This document shows, one piece after another, positions 12,466 through 24,818 of a stretch of DNA of 64,000 nucleotides. The position numbers and the translations under genes were made by a program. Within the stretch, counting starts at the first letter, position 1. Every line of letters begins with the position of its first letter. Under the pieces are notes generated by a model that was given only the letters and a program-made list of their open reading frames with translations, was not told the DNA's origin and searched no databases. The DNA comes from Owenia fusiformis (lineage: Eukaryota; Annelida; Polychaeta; Sabellida; Oweniidae): assembly GCA_903813345.2 (NCBI GenBank), contig CAIIXF020000006.1, positions 21,771,936 to 21,835,935 of the forward strand, written 5' to 3'.

Positions 12466-12780
12466 CTTATTACTTCTTATAATATTATCGGAGGGATATA
12501 CACAATGCTGGACGGCAATGAAGAACGCGAAAAAATCGTCACGCTCGAAAGGTCAAACCGTGATGCTGGGGAGGTAAAGGGCTTTCACTCATTAAATGAA
12601 ATTCAAAATCGATATATATTTTTTTGGAGACATGCGTTTTTTATCTTTTTATTATTTATATCAAAATATTTCATGTATCTGATGACTTGGAGAAGTTATA
12701 ATACAAATATTTTTCATGACTCGATGTCACAACTGATATTTTCCATTATTATTATGTTCTTGGGGTTTATGTCATCATAA
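12466..12780 (+). other. Unassigned open frame with two hydrophobic segments
   Basis: An open frame of about 100 codons ends at TAA 12778-12780. It could be a terminal exon entered at an acceptor-like ATTGCAG at about 12453-12459. The peptide has a charged stretch (DGNEEREKIVTLERS) then two hydrophobic segments and ends GFMSS. I know no family match, no upstream exon and no downstream poly(A) evidence. It may be chance. Confidence 0.2.
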
Positions 12781-13298
12781 ACGCCACACAATTAATAAAA
12801 TATTAATCAGATTTAAGATATGCGTTTTCTTTTTTCTATTTGTATCACTCAATAATAGCGCAGACCTATTTGATATTCGTAGTAGTTTTTGAGAAAAATC
12901 ATTTTTCTTTCAAAATATAAGAGGACGCGTTTCGCGACTACTTGGCGATTGACAGTTTTTACATTTAAAAATTCATAACACAGTCAATAGATAGAGTGGC
13001 TCGATTTTCATGAAATAAAGCATATTGGAAAGAGAATCCAATATGCTAAATCATTACAGCAATAATCATATTTTTGTATTTTCTAGAGCATTGGAAACAA
13101 AGTCAAAATCAATATTTTATGAATTTCAATTTTATTGCCCCTCATAACTTTGCCCCTCTACCCCCAATCACCTTGGTTTGTATGCCAAAAATGTCTTATG
13201 TGGCTCAAGCTAAAATATAACGGAGACGCAGAAAAAAATTCGCAAAAAGTACTCTTGAAAATATCGTCAATCCGACCCCCCCCCCCCTGCAGACATTA

Positions 13299-13545
13299 GG
13301 GTCAATGCCTTTTACCACAAGTACATGTATAATCGATTTTCTAACTGAAAAATCAATGACATCGTGATTAAAACTGAAAAAGGGTCAATGCCTTTTACCA
13401 CAAGTATAATCGGCTTTCTAACTGAAAAATCAATGACATCGAATCGTGATTAAAACTGAAAAAGGGTCAATGCCTTTTACCACAAGTATAATCAGCTGTC
13501 TAACTGAAAAATCAAATTTAATGACATCGTGATTAAAACTACTTA
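13299..13545. repeat. Minisatellite, three units of about 82 bp
   Basis: Three consecutive units begin GGGTCAATGCCTTTTACCAC at 13299, 13382 and 13464, each ending ATCGTGATTAAAACT. Units differ by small indels such as an added GAATC. Confidence 0.8.
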
Positions 13546-13572
13546 CATGTACATGCAATTGCCTAGTTGCAC

Positions 13573-14085
13573 ACCGGAATAGCCTGACTACGGTAAAGTC
13601 AGATACCGTTGTCATAAATGGCGGACATAACCGTCGCTTCAACTGTTTAATCACTTGGTCCTCATTTCATGGGATTTTATCGTCGTTAATTCTGTGCATG
13701 CATTAAGCTCTTGTGATAATGTATCATATGAAATCCCATTTTCGATCAAATTGGGTCGTGAATCGCCACAATATAGCCTCTTCGATATCGTCAATGACAA
13801 CGGAATCTGAATTTGAGTAATTTAGAAAGACAACGGCATATCGTAATTTCAGTGTCCGTTGTCCCGTATCTCATTTTGATCGGTATTAATGACTTTATTT
13901 CGATGGTAGAACATGATTAACTGTACAATGAGTATTAAGACACTTTGATTGATTGTTGTTCCAAAGGAATTTAGTCTTGGTGCTCTATCAAACATACAGT
14001 TCATAAAAATCTAATTGTAGCGACGGTTATGTCCGCCATTTGTGACAACGGTATCTGACTTTACCGTAGTCACGCTAATCCGGGG
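13573..14085. mobile_element. MITE with about 65 bp TIRs
   Basis: The left end (13573-13638) and the right end (14018-14085) are inverted and nearly identical. The core word is TGACTACGGTAAAGTCAGAT. No coding frame and no clear target duplication. Confidence 0.75.
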
Positions 14086-14676
14086 TGAGTTGGTCAGATG
14101 GTTTATGGTTCAGTTCAGTTCAGTGTCTTTATTTCCTCCACATAGGTGAAGATTTAAACATTACATATAATTACAGACAATTCACATTAACATATTATTT
14201 ACATTTGTACATATTGTTACATATAGATTTACATTTCGAGTTTTTACATTTCTGTTTGTTTGATAACTGTTTTAACCATTAGATCAATGTAATATGCACT
14301 ATTCAATAGGAGCTGTTCAATTGTATCATCTTGGCAATTTTGAAGTTCATCAGTCGTGCTTCCTAGTAACGTTTCTACTATGATATCTTCAGTAGTGTTC
14401 AATAATTGAACTGATAAATCAATAGGTAGTATATTAACAATACCATCTAAGAGTTTCTCTCTCAAATAAATTTTTATGAGTCCGAGTCATACGATAAGAG
14501 ATGGTTGACTTATTTCCACTAACTCCATTTGTCCCTATTTTTCATTCTTCAGAGTTGTAACATCCAGTTGTTACTGAGTTCGAATTCTTCCTGAGACCAT
14601 CATGCTCTTCCACCTGAAAAGTTTTATCATCTTAGAAGCCTATCGATCATTGTTAAAAAAACCTAGAAGACCTAAT

Positions 14677-16326
14677 CACCCTGGGTATAGTCTGTCACGT
14701 GACTTCATGGATGACGTCTGCGCGAGTGATTCGCATTTTCTTTCGCTTGAGGTTTGTAATCACACTTTTTACATGTTTTAAGATTTTGTATCTCTGTGAA
14801 ACTTGTCCCGTACCATCAATGTCTGAAGACGATCTAATTCACCAAATATCTCATCCAAGCGTGTCCCGGTTAAAGAGAAATCGCACTTTTGTGTCTCGCA
14901 AAATGACGTGTGCGCGAGTAAATCGAATTTTACGAAGGATGGGTGCGCGAGTCTAACATATTTATATTCATTTTAAACAATTCTGCAAGCTAAGGCAGAA
15001 TACAACTCACGTGACATTTGTTTTTGTCATCTTAAAGTAGTATGTTAAAGAATAGTTTGCTATTTTGTAGATGTTTCATGTATGGCACATACATGTCTAC
15101 GTTTAATGACAATAAATGTTTTGAAATAGCTTGTAGGGCTGTCCGGCATTGCAGGTGAATTAAAATTTGAACCAAAAATTGAATTAAATTTTTGGCGGTC
15201 TCATAAAACCGGCAGCATATTCATTTATTGACATCCCATACAAGGGGGGGGGGGGGGTCAGAGTTGTTATGTGGTTACTCGGCATCCGCCACGATCAGAA
15301 CCATGTAAGGAATAGTAAGGGGAAGCCCATGATACCAAGTAATATCAAATAATTATATGAGCTTCTAACTTCTTCCGCATCCCCACCCTTGGTATACGCA
15401 GCTGACGAAATGGACCGGTATGGGTCAAAAGCTGGACCTGTACGGGTGAACTTTGGGGGTACTTAAAATCATTCGGAGGGATCATATATTTCAACTTAGA
15501 TACGAAGAAGTCAATATTGAGCAAGTTATAGCTGTTTTAAATTCAAATAAAACCGTTAACCCGTACCGGTCCAGCTTTTGACCCGTACCGATCCATTTTG
15601 TCAGCTGCGTATACCAAGGGTGGGGGTGCGGAAGAAGTTAGAAGCTCCTATAATTATTTGATATTACTTGGTATCATGGGCTTCCCCTTACAATTCCTTA
15701 CATGGTTCTGATCGTGGCGGATGCCGAGTAACCACATAACAACTCTGACCCCCCCCCCTTGTATGGGATGTCAATAAATGAATATGCTGCCGGTTTTATG
15801 AGACCGCCAAAAATTTAATTCAATTTTTGGTTCAAATTTTAATTCACCTGCAATGCCGGACAGCCCTACAAGCTATTTCAAAACATTTATTGTCATTAAA
15901 CGTAGACATGTATGTGCCATACATGAAACATCTACAAAATAGCAAACTATTCTTTAACATACTACTTTAAGATGACAAAAACAAATGTCACGTGAGTTGT
16001 ATTCTGCCTTAGCTTGCAGAATTGTTTAAAATGAATATAAATATGTTAGACTCGCGCACCCATCCTTCGTAAAATTCGATTTACTCGCGCACACGTCATT
16101 TTGCGAGACACAAAAGTGCGAATTTCTCTTTAACCGGGACACGCTTGGATGAGATATTTGGTGAATTAGGTCGTCTTCAGACATTGATGGTACGGGACAA
16201 GTTTCACAGAGATACAAAATCTTAAAACATGTAAAAAGTGTGATTACAAACCTCAAGCGAAAGAAAATGCGAATCACTCGCGCACACGTCATCCATGAAG
16301 TCACGTGACAGACTATACCCAGGGTG
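14677..16326. mobile_element. 1,650 bp foldback transposon with 5 bp target duplication
   Basis: Left arm 14677-15447 and right arm 15559-16326 are near-perfect inverted copies of about 770 bp around a 111 bp spacer. The termini are CACCCTGGGTATAGTCTGTC and its complement. A direct repeat CTAAT flanks the element (14672-14676, 16327-16331). The short open frames in the two arms are mirror images of the same DNA. The few arm differences are single substitutions, one-base indels and G-run length. CAC termini plus a 5 bp duplication match what is known of Transib-type elements, but no transposase is present. Confidence 0.9.
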
Positions 16327-16331
16327 CTAAT

Positions 16332-17833
16332 ATATTTTCCCTTGTCGTGCGCCTATTCAATAATTAAGCGATTCAATTTTAAACGTTCTCTTAAAAAATA
16401 AATCTGTTGTTTTCTTGCGAAAATCAGGTCCTCTCCCTCCGTTCATTTCTTCCGGGGTGTACCAATTTTGATAATTCTTTCCGATATTGCCCGACGATAA
16501 GAGGGAACCGAAAGACCTAGTTTTCTAATTATAAGCAGGAGCAGCTAACTGTTTATTGATCATCCGCCATCATTGAACGACCGGACCGATTTGACTGACT
16601 GTCCTGGAAAATAAAGTCCGGGACGATATTATCTAGAATAACAAGGCCGGTGGACTATATTTCCTTAGGTATTTTAGTCCATTCGCTAGAATTTGATGCC
16701 CGGGGTGGACTATAAGTACCAAATTATGGTCTCTTTAACCTTCATTCATGACCACATTTTCTGGTAAAAAATGTCCTTGGACATGTATTGAACTTTGCTA
16801 AAATAATATTTCATTGACATACAATGTAATACTGTTATTCCATATCGTTTAATCGTCACATACTTAAAATTAAATTAGTCATTGGACATTTGTCAAACTA
16901 TCCAGAAACATTGTTAAGGTATTATTTATATATTAAAATCAGCGGGAAAGTGCTTTCCATAGCAACTCGGAAACGGAATTCAGCAATTCTTCTGTAAAAA
17001 TCTGAATGATGGATGATAAATTAAAAAATAAAGAGTAACTTTAAGAGTAGCGTTTAAGAGAAAAAATAGTTTTAATTATATTTCTGTTTCAATCTTTATT
17101 CGTTAATTTTGATCATTACATGTACATCATTATATTTTAATCATTATTCATCATCATTCATCATATCCGCCATTCGAAGATACATTTTCAGTTTATGCCC
17201 ATCGATAGTCCACCCAAGGATTCAATTTCTTCCCTCCTTGTCACTTTCTCTCTGTCTTAAACACTGGTCCCCATCTGGTTATATTACGTTTGTTTATAGC
17301 AAAATGGATGAATAATTCCCCAAAAGAAATATTAAACGGGCGTGGTGATGCCGATCGTGTTATAACCCGAATAATGGGGCAGATGTAATAAAACGATATA
17401 GCACCCCCTGGACACTTGAAACACATAACTAGAAAAATTAAAAGAACTGGTTTCGGGGACAGATGAACCAGAAAGATTAAGGAAAAGTTGTCTCGGGGAC
17501 AGAATTACCCGGAAAATATAGTCTCCTGGACATGCATTCAATTTATTAATATAAATCATCTAAGGGAAACTAAGACAAGAATGGTCACAGACAATTTTAG
17601 TTTCATTTGATGCAATATGCTAAAAGCTAATAACAAAATAATAGCTGGGGGAAGCTCAGGCCCCAGCCGGCCAGAAATTCTTACAAAATCATGCAGCCGG
17701 TTTTTCCGCACCATGAATTTTTCGCATGATTTTTGCCAAAATTGTGAAAAAGCCCCCCCCCCCGCTGAAAAAAGCTCCCCCTCCTGCTTGTAAAAGCTGG
17801 CTACGGGCAAGTACTATAATACGACATCTATAC
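16332..17833. other. No gene recognised
   Basis: Non-coding, with a diverged repeat at about 17640-17815 that ends GCTGGCTACGGGC and contains a C-run. It is related in its ends and in the word AAAATCATGCAG to the element at 44313-44528. Confidence 0.4.
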
Positions 17834-18282
17834 TAGTGTTGTCGCGATGTGCCATAATCGTACATCGATGCATCGGCAATTTTCAGTAGTAAACATCGAT
17901 GCACATCGCGATGTACATCGCGAAAAAGTCCGAGAAAAGTGCACTGAAATACCGAACGATAATGCACTAAAATACCGAACATCCGGTACATCCGGGAACT
18001 TCTAGTAAGGGTGAAATGAAAGTAAAGTAATTTTTTTAGATTAATGGTTCATTTCGACTAGCTAAAACAGTTTTAAAGCGAAAGAATATCAGAAAACATT
18101 GGAAAATGAAATAAGACATGAGAAAGGTAAGCGATTTGCGTCAAAATAAGATAAGAACGGGTGATTTTTAGCAATTTTTTTTTTTTTAAAAACATCGATG
18201 TTTTGTTTCAGACATCGATGCATCGCCAGAATCAGCTTTGGCGATGTATATCGCGATGTATCGATTAATCGCGACAACACTA
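17834..18282. mobile_element. hAT-type MITE with 8 bp target duplication
   Basis: Ends are TAGTGTTGTCGCGAT and its exact complement, flanked by the perfect 8 bp repeat ATCTATAC (17826-17833, 18283-18290). An 8 bp duplication is the hallmark of hAT transposition. Both subterminal regions are packed with ATCGATG and CGATGTAC-like words, which resemble clustered transposase-binding sites. 449 bp, non-coding. Confidence 0.88.
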
Positions 18283-18779
18283 ATCTATACATTGATTGAA
18301 CAGCTAGGACCAAAATCTAGCCGGACAATCCAGTATTCGCTCTGTCGGGCGTTCTGTTCGTAAGGCAATGTAGACCATGCCCTAACGACAAAAGTAAACA
18401 AATTACTAAATTTTGTGCCAGTTTTGAATTTCAAACTCAACAATTTGCAAAGACTGCGACGTCGCAGTGACATCGTGAGCGATTGCGATAGGATGAATGA
18501 CCCCTCTGGACGTTATTCCCGGGAGAAATGCTGACAATACATTTCAGTACTAGACGAAATTACAAAGACTGTATTAATATGAGCTCCAAAGAAAATTGTA
18601 TTAGCTCGGTTCCATACAATTTAATCACATGACCAAAATCAAGCCAACCGGCCAGATAAAGTTCAAAACTAATTATCGTAGTAATAAATAGCACCCTGGA
18701 AACATATATCAAACTTGATCGTTTCAGATGAACCATTTGATAATTGTAACTGTAATAAATAACGATGAATTTGCTTTCG

Positions 18780-18893
18780 AGTCACGCTACATATTGGAGG
18801 GTCATGGCCGCTTTCTTTGACAACATTTTCTCATTGTGATTTAAGAATGATAATTCTCCTGATATAGCGCCAATCCATCACCATAACCATTTG
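18780..18893 (+). other. Possible 5' untranslated exon of the NR5B gene
   Basis: A stretch ending CATAACCATTTG is followed by a strong donor GTAAGTG at 18894. It contains only a 12-codon open frame from ATGGCC. The first coding exon of the receptor begins with an acceptor at 21521-21522, so at least one upstream non-coding exon is required, and this is the best donor I see. The start of the exon is a guess. Confidence 0.3.
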
Positions 18894-19361
18894 GTAAGTG
18901 TATATTTATATCAAAACTATTGTTTGTACGTCATTTATTGAGTTTCAGTGTGTATTTGTAGAATAAATCGATCTTTTGTCGGTTGTTATTTTTCGTCGTA
19001 TTTTGTGACCTTGTTTTGATGTTTCCATCTGGATTTTTGTTTCAATCAAAACTCGTTTTTCCTCCTCAATTTAAAGACCATTTGTCTCATATTTACAAAT
19101 ATAAGATCTGTATTAACTATTTAATTATTTCAAATACACATATTTGTTTAGAAACATGTATTTAATGAGATATTTGTCGCTATATGTACCTCACGCCCAA
19201 AGTGACCTTGAGGCCAACCTTGAACTATCCATGACCATGTCTGCTAGTCTGCAAACTGAGTGTATTATTGATCTATTTGCCCATGCTAAATTAGTATCTT
19301 GATGATAGTCTATATCCTTAATATATCATCATGGATTTTGGCTACATATAACTACATTCTA

Positions 19362-19747
19362 TTACACTGCTTCAAAGGCAAGCAGTTGAACCTGAAAAAT
19401 AAGAAATATAGACCATTGTGCCAGACTAATATAGCTACAGAAAAATATATTCATATTGCACACGAATGACATTTGTATATTTCAGATTATTTTGTGTTTA
19501 GTGCAATAAGCCTATGCCCTCTTGTAATTTGAGGTCTGTCCGCCATGTTATTTTTTCGAGAATTAACATGGTAGAGAAGCATCAAAATATAAGAGGTTAC
19601 ATAATTTTATGAGCTAATTTACAAGCAATCCAACATATACAAATGTCATTTGTGTGCAATATGAATATGTTTTCTATATATTATTGCACAATATTATTTA
19701 GATTTCTTATATTTCAGGTTTAACTGCTTGCCTTTGAAGCAGTGTAA
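19362..19747. mobile_element. Long-TIR MITE upstream of NR5B
   Basis: TTACACTGCTTCAAAGGCAA at the left is matched by its inverted copy ending at 19747, with about 48 bp of terminal match. A second inverted pair lies inside (19455-19485 and 19635-19666). It lies within the inferred first intron of the receptor. Confidence 0.7.
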
Positions 19748-20563
19748 CAGACTGTAAGTACTAGCCTAAAGTCTTCCTTACAATTTCCTTGCCTATTTCC
19801 TTTGAAACTAAAAAATAAGCAATCAAATTCAAATGACCACATTGCAACAGTTGGCTAATATCAAAAACATGTAAAGATATATTTAAGAAATATAGACCAA
19901 ATCAATAGAGGATGTTCTTTTTATTCCATAGATAAAGTCATCCATCAGAATCGTCGGAAATTAAGTGATTTAATTTGAATTTTCCAAACGATCTGGCGAT
20001 ATTGACACTTAGCCTCGTTTTGAGTCTGAAGTAACAAAAATCCATAATTCATAGCATACAGCGCCGTATGTCATGGCTAAAACACTGTATGCTATGGTTA
20101 AGTGAAAATTTGTCAAAAATATCATATTTTACCACTGATTACAAAAATACAGTTTTTATTTTGACATGTTATCCTTAAAATATCATGCTAACTGTGGAAT
20201 AGCAGGTGTTGTATCAATGAATACAAACCACAGGGCTAGGCACAAACATTTTCTGTATCCAGAACGACTGTTCGTTATGACATCACACATTATTTAGTAT
20301 TACCAGGCAGTGTCGATGAATACATATCGGGTGAACTATTGATTTTGTCCACAGTTTATAGAAGACATGAATATAGTCATGTTCGAATTCCGTATAATGT
20401 TGCAAAGTGTTTTTTTAGTATGATATTGTTAACTAAATTGTAAGGACAGATGTAGGATGAAGATTCAAAGGATCAAGGATCTTGAAAATAGATCTACATG
20501 TAACCCAATTTTTGCTTTTTCTTAAAAATGTTATCTCACTACTGTCTATTGAATAACTTGAAA

Positions 20564-21438
20564 CATGGGCTTTCAATAGAAGGGTATGCAACTCTGTGTT
20601 ATTACGATGAGAACTTCAAAATGAGCTGTGGCATGCTTCCGTAATAATTCAAAAAGATTTAGATTAAAGTATATGGTCTTTGGATTATCTTGAAGAAACA
20701 TCAATTTTGAATATGATTTAAGGTTCAGCTGGAAAGTAACATTTTGATATAAAATCTGCACATGTTATTTTCTGGTACAAAATTAAGTATGAAGGCATGT
20801 GTGTATTTCCTTGCTTTTTTCAGGAAAGTATCATAACACTGTCTACTTTTAGTAAACCTGGAAATAGGTCAATGGTAGCTCCTGTGTTTTGAAAGAAAAT
20901 TTTGAAAAATAGAAAGTGTGAAATATCAGAATTTCCTGGAGTTCCATTACACTCCTACCAAATATTCTAAAAGAAGACAATGTAATGATACTTTCCTGAA
21001 AAAAGCAAGGAAATTGACACATGCCTTCATACTTTATTTTGTACCAGAAAATAACATGTGCAGGTATAGCAATTATTACCAAAATGTTATTTTCCAGCTG
21101 TACCTTAACCATGAAACATGATTAATCTCATTTAAAAGTAAACAAAAAAGATCAATAAGGAAAAGAGGTATCAAAATGTTCTCTTGGAATGTTGCATTGT
21201 GGGTAATTATTCAAGAACACATTCCCTTGAACATATAATTTGTGGCTGGGGGAATGTCCAGTTTCATTATTGCCATAGTTATGATGAATTCCATTTTCAA
21301 TTAAATTATCAACATGTACAAAACAAGATCTTCCTTGGAATGTGTGCAGGAAGCATTTCTTCTCCAATTTTGAAAACCCAGAACAATACTTATATATGAA
21401 ATATGGGAAGTTGCCTACCCTTCTATTGAAAGCCCATG
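20564..21438. mobile_element. Degenerate foldback element just upstream of NR5B start exon
   Basis: CATGGGCTTTCAATAGAAGG at 20564 is matched inverted at 21416-21438. Further inverted matches occur at 20762-20860 against 20960-21060 and around 20700 against 21085. The arms are unequal because the right arm carries extra sequence. It ends 84 bp before the exon with the receptor start codon. Confidence 0.6.
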
Positions 21439-21543
21439 CTTGAAATATATAATTTGGTTGTGCAAATTATTGTCAGAAAATGCAATTGATATTTTCAAGA
21501 GATATTGATTCATGCTTTGCAGATGTAAAAAGACGTACCTCGA

Positions 21544-22396
21544 ATGATGGCTAATGCAAGTGATGTTGGTATTTCCCCTGTCTTACTGCAAGCCATTGCT
21601 CAAACTATAACATCTCAGGCAAGTCTGTCAAATAAAAGTCAAACAGCGAATTCGACAGCCACAGAGCAGCAGATTGTGTTTGTTAATGCGGAAGATGCTC
21701 CCGACTCCGAGGTTAAAGCACAGAGTCTTCTGTATGGATTGAATCAACCTACAAATACAATCAATGTTGATACAGAAGAAGAGTTAGATGTAAATGAATC
21801 AACTCATCAGTTTGTTGTCCTTGAGGATATTGAAGGCAAGGAAGAGACTGTTGAGACCTTTGAAGTTGAGAATATTGAAGCTGCAACTCCTGTTGAAGTT
21901 GCTAATGTTGCCAATGAAAGCTCCCAGGAGGTCCAGCCCCAGGATATTCAAATGGGAAATGTTTTAAGTGCAATAGCATCAGATATACGAGCCAAACGAG
22001 AAAAAGAAGCCGATCTACCCATTCCTCAGACTGTAGAAATTGAGAATGCAAATGAAGCAATGTATGTGGCTGTACAAGGTTCTGATGGGTCAATTAACCC
22101 TATGTTAACATCTGCAACGCTGCAAGACATTGCAGTCTCAAATGGTGCAGGTGATATCTCAGAATCTACTAAGCCTCCATCCCCCAAGAAGGCACGCACA
22201 GATGAAGCTACTGGAAGTCAAATAATCTACATAAGTCAGCCAAGTAATGTTGGGGCTGAGGCTCCCAGTGTAGATGATCTCTCTAAAATCATTAAATTTG
22301 CTCGAGGTGGTAACATACAGATTGTTAGTCCATCTGGTAGTTCCATAAACCTATTTGATAAAGGCCCTTGTCCAATATGCTCAGACAGGAGTTCAG
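21544..22396 (+). CDS. NR5B: NR5B (HR39-type) nuclear receptor, exon 1 of 5 coding
   Basis: This starts the receptor CDS: 21544-22396, 23209-23388, 23774-24261, 25096-25351, 28161-28468, together 694 residues. The exon itself begins at 21523 after TTTGCAG. ATG at 21544 is the first in frame, and a second ATG follows directly. Residues 1-275 form a variable A/B domain rich in Ala, Ser and Gln, with a strongly acidic stretch (about 70-115) and a basic PKKARTD patch near 215. Residues 276-284 (CPICSDRSS) begin the first zinc finger, and the donor splits Gly285, a usual intron position in these receptors. As a family it is a DNA-binding nuclear transcription factor of the FTZ-F1/HR39 class. Confidence 0.93.
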
Positions 22397-22930
22397 GTAA
22401 AAATCTATTTTATATTTTTAATTTGATGAAACATTTTTATTTGAGAAATCGTAGTCTTACATACTTATTATTAGCTCACACGGTGAGCTATTGCAATCAC
22501 TCACTTGTCCGTCTGCCCATCAGTCTGTCTGTCCATCTGTCAACAATTTGCCTGTTTTAAAACCTCTGTTAATAGGATTCCTGTTTTAAGTTACATGTAT
22601 TTTTGTTCAACATCAATGTAGAAAATCCCCCTATGACTCCTGGTTCAAAAGCTAACCTATTTTCAAAATGGTCTCCTTTTTTGTCTTGCGAAATTCTCTT
22701 TTGGCCCTTTTCCTAGCTTTACAAATAATTTCAGGTGTCCTGCATTGTAAAAAGCCATGTCACTATAAAGAGTAGTTGTATGAAATAATTTTGTAAAAAA
22801 AAATGCAAAAAAATATATCAGTTTTTTTTATTTTCTGCCATTTTAGCCATTATTCACTTTTGAGCAACACCATGTGAGCCCAGTATCCACGGTACCATTT
22901 ATTTTATTTCAGTTTATCATTTAATATCTA

Positions 22931-23191
22931 CAGGGTGAGCCAAAAAAGGCAACCCAAATAAATGTTGATAACTTTGGCAGTTAAACCTCGTTCAATGCTC
23001 CTTCTTTCTACAAAATTTATCTTGTCTATTTCCAGTGATCACTTTTGATGGCCATTTTACAAAACATGTTATAAAATACTGGTGTTGTTTTGGGAGATAT
23101 GAACGTTTCGGGATAGTTGTTCACTACACAAACACAGACTGTATTGTGTTATGGCTCTCATCTCCCTTCTTCTCTTGTTTCAATCGCCCTG
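22931..23191. mobile_element. Mariner-like MITE in NR5B intron, reaching the next exon
   Basis: TA followed by CAGGGTGAGCCAAAAAAGGC at the left, and CGCCCTG followed by TA at the right. Only about 8 bp of the right end match well. The left end is akin to the element at 2645-3531. If the right end is correct the element stops 15 bp before the splice acceptor of the DNA-binding exon. Confidence 0.4.
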
Positions 23192-23208
23192 TATATTCAT
23201 TGTTTCAG

Positions 23209-23388
23209 GCTATCACTATGGCATCTACAGCTGTGAGAGTTGCAAGGGGTTCTTTAAAAGAACTGTTCAGAATAAAAAATCATTCCTTTGTCACAGAAAT
23301 GGAGATTGTGACATCAATATGTTAAGCAGGAAGAAATGTCCTGCATGCAGATTCAAGAAATGTCTCTTAATGGGGATGAAAATAGAAG
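23209..23388 (+). CDS. NR5B: NR5B exon 2: zinc-finger DNA-binding domain
   Basis: Acceptor TTTCAG, donor GTGGGT, phase 1 on both sides. It completes the DNA-binding domain, residues 285-344. Finger 1 has Cys276, 279, 293 and 296 (C-x2-C-x13-C-x2-C). The P-box CESCKG followed by FFKRTVQN is the NR5 signature; I recall the NR2C and GCNF receptors having CEGCKG there. Finger 2 is C-x5-C-x9-C-x2-C (CHRNGDC ... CPAC). The segment ends [11 protein letters not shown]5 receptors bind extended AGGTCA half sites as monomers. Confidence 0.96.
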
Positions 23389-23773
23389 GTGGGTTTTGAA
23401 CTTCTCATTCAGTTTGAGTTCAAATATGATTTTATAGAAGTACTTTCTTTGAATAATTTAAATCTGTTAAAATTTTGGGGAAAATTTGTTACATGATATT
23501 TTTTAAAATCACATGAATATGCACAAAATATCAATACTGTTAAATTTCTATTGTATTGACATAACCAATGAGGGGGGGGGGGTAAATGTAAATTTATGAA
23601 TGTTACTTATGTCAACTAGAGACAGTGGAAGATGTTCACACTTTATCATGTTACTCCAAACCTCCGCAACATAAGGGATATCTCTCTGATGGTATTCTGT
23701 CAATGTTTCTTGAAATCAGCCTAAAACTATTAAAGATATGTTGTGGTAAACATGATCTTCATGTATATTTCAG

Positions 23774-24261
23774 CTATAAGAGAAGATAGGCAACGCGGTG
23801 GTAGAAGCTCGTATGAAGGATGCACACCAACTAAACCTCCCCCTATGTCAGCTTACATCAGCACTACAAATAATTCCGTACCTGGTACACCCAATGCAGT
23901 CCAAGTGGACATTTCACAACTAGCACAATCAGCTATCAGCTCTAATAACATCTCAGTTGAGCAACATGTAACTGTCCAAAGTAATACTACAGCAGGGCCA
24001 AACATAATAGTTGAAGGTTCAGGAGAGGCTACAGGAGCGATAACATTGCTACCTGTACCCAACCCTGTAGTGCCTGATATCATATACAATATAATGACTG
24101 TTGAAACATGTCTAAATGCGGAGGACCCAGATCCAGAGCTGCAGGGGAGGTGGACACATGAGGATGGGGACCTGCTATCTGGACTGTTAACTCTTGCAGA
24201 CGTAGCCATGTATAAGATAGTGCGTTGGGCGAGGAATCTACCTGACTTCATGCTCACCAGT
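23774..24261 (+). CDS. NR5B: NR5B exon 3: FTZ-F1 box, hinge and start of ligand-binding domain
   Basis: Acceptor TTTCAG; donor AGT|GTAAGA chosen because the next exon then continues LTS-TEDQ in frame. Residues 345-360 (AIREDRQRGGRSSYEG) are the C-terminal extension, the FTZ-F1 box, and closely resemble HR39, which supports NR5B over NR5A. A Ser/Thr/Pro-rich hinge follows. The ligand-binding domain starts near VPDIIYNIM and reaches the helix 3 signature YKIVRWARNLPDF at about 488-500. Confidence 0.93.
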
Positions 24262-24346
24262 GTAAGAGCTCTGCATTATTTTATTTCCCACAAAATTTGA
24301 TTTGGTTAAGACCAAATTTTGGGTAGAATGCTGATATGCTATACTG

Positions 24347-24818
24347 GCTCTTCTTTTGCCCAGCTGGTCTCTGGATAGTTCTAACCAAGCTCAAATAATT
24401 TCAGCCAAATCCGTTGACGTTTAGACCTCCCCGTGCCACATTTTCTGATGCCCATTTTGCATTATAGGTGACTTTGATGAAAAGTGCCTTTGGTAGAACA
24501 CTGGGGTCAAACATGATGAATTTGACAATTTCTGCAAAGTACCATCACAAAGTCTTTACCATAGATCAAGAACATATTGAACAACATTTTAGATGAATTT
24601 GATACAAATTGCTGTAGTGTTTTTGATAGAACATGGGTCTTAAATATGATGAAATTGACATTTTCAGATTTTATTTTCAATTTTCAGACCATTATTAACA
24701 TGGTAGTGAATGGGCGTAGGAAAATGTTGTTCAGGGGAGTCTAAATGTCAACAGATTTGGCTGAAATTGTTTGTGCTTGGTTAGAACTATCAGGAGACCA
24801 GCTGGGCAAAAGAAGAGC
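24347..24818. mobile_element. Long-TIR element in NR5B intron 3
   Basis: GCTCTTCTTTTGCCCAGCTG at 24347 is inverted at 24799-24818, and the match runs on for about 90 bp on each side with some differences. Non-coding; lies between the hinge exon and the LBD exon. Confidence 0.75.

Noticed and set aside
14244-14465. Minus-strand 73-codon frame near a possible retroposon tail
   Set aside because: It might be the end of an old LINE, but no reverse transcriptase motif is visible, so it is not reported as a gene.
14699-16304. Matching 85-92 codon frames on opposite strands
   Set aside because: They arise from the two arms of the 1.65 kb foldback and have no splice or start evidence of their own.
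21902-24257. Minus-strand frames over the receptor exons
   Set aside because: They are shadows of the NR5B coding strand, without splice or start support.
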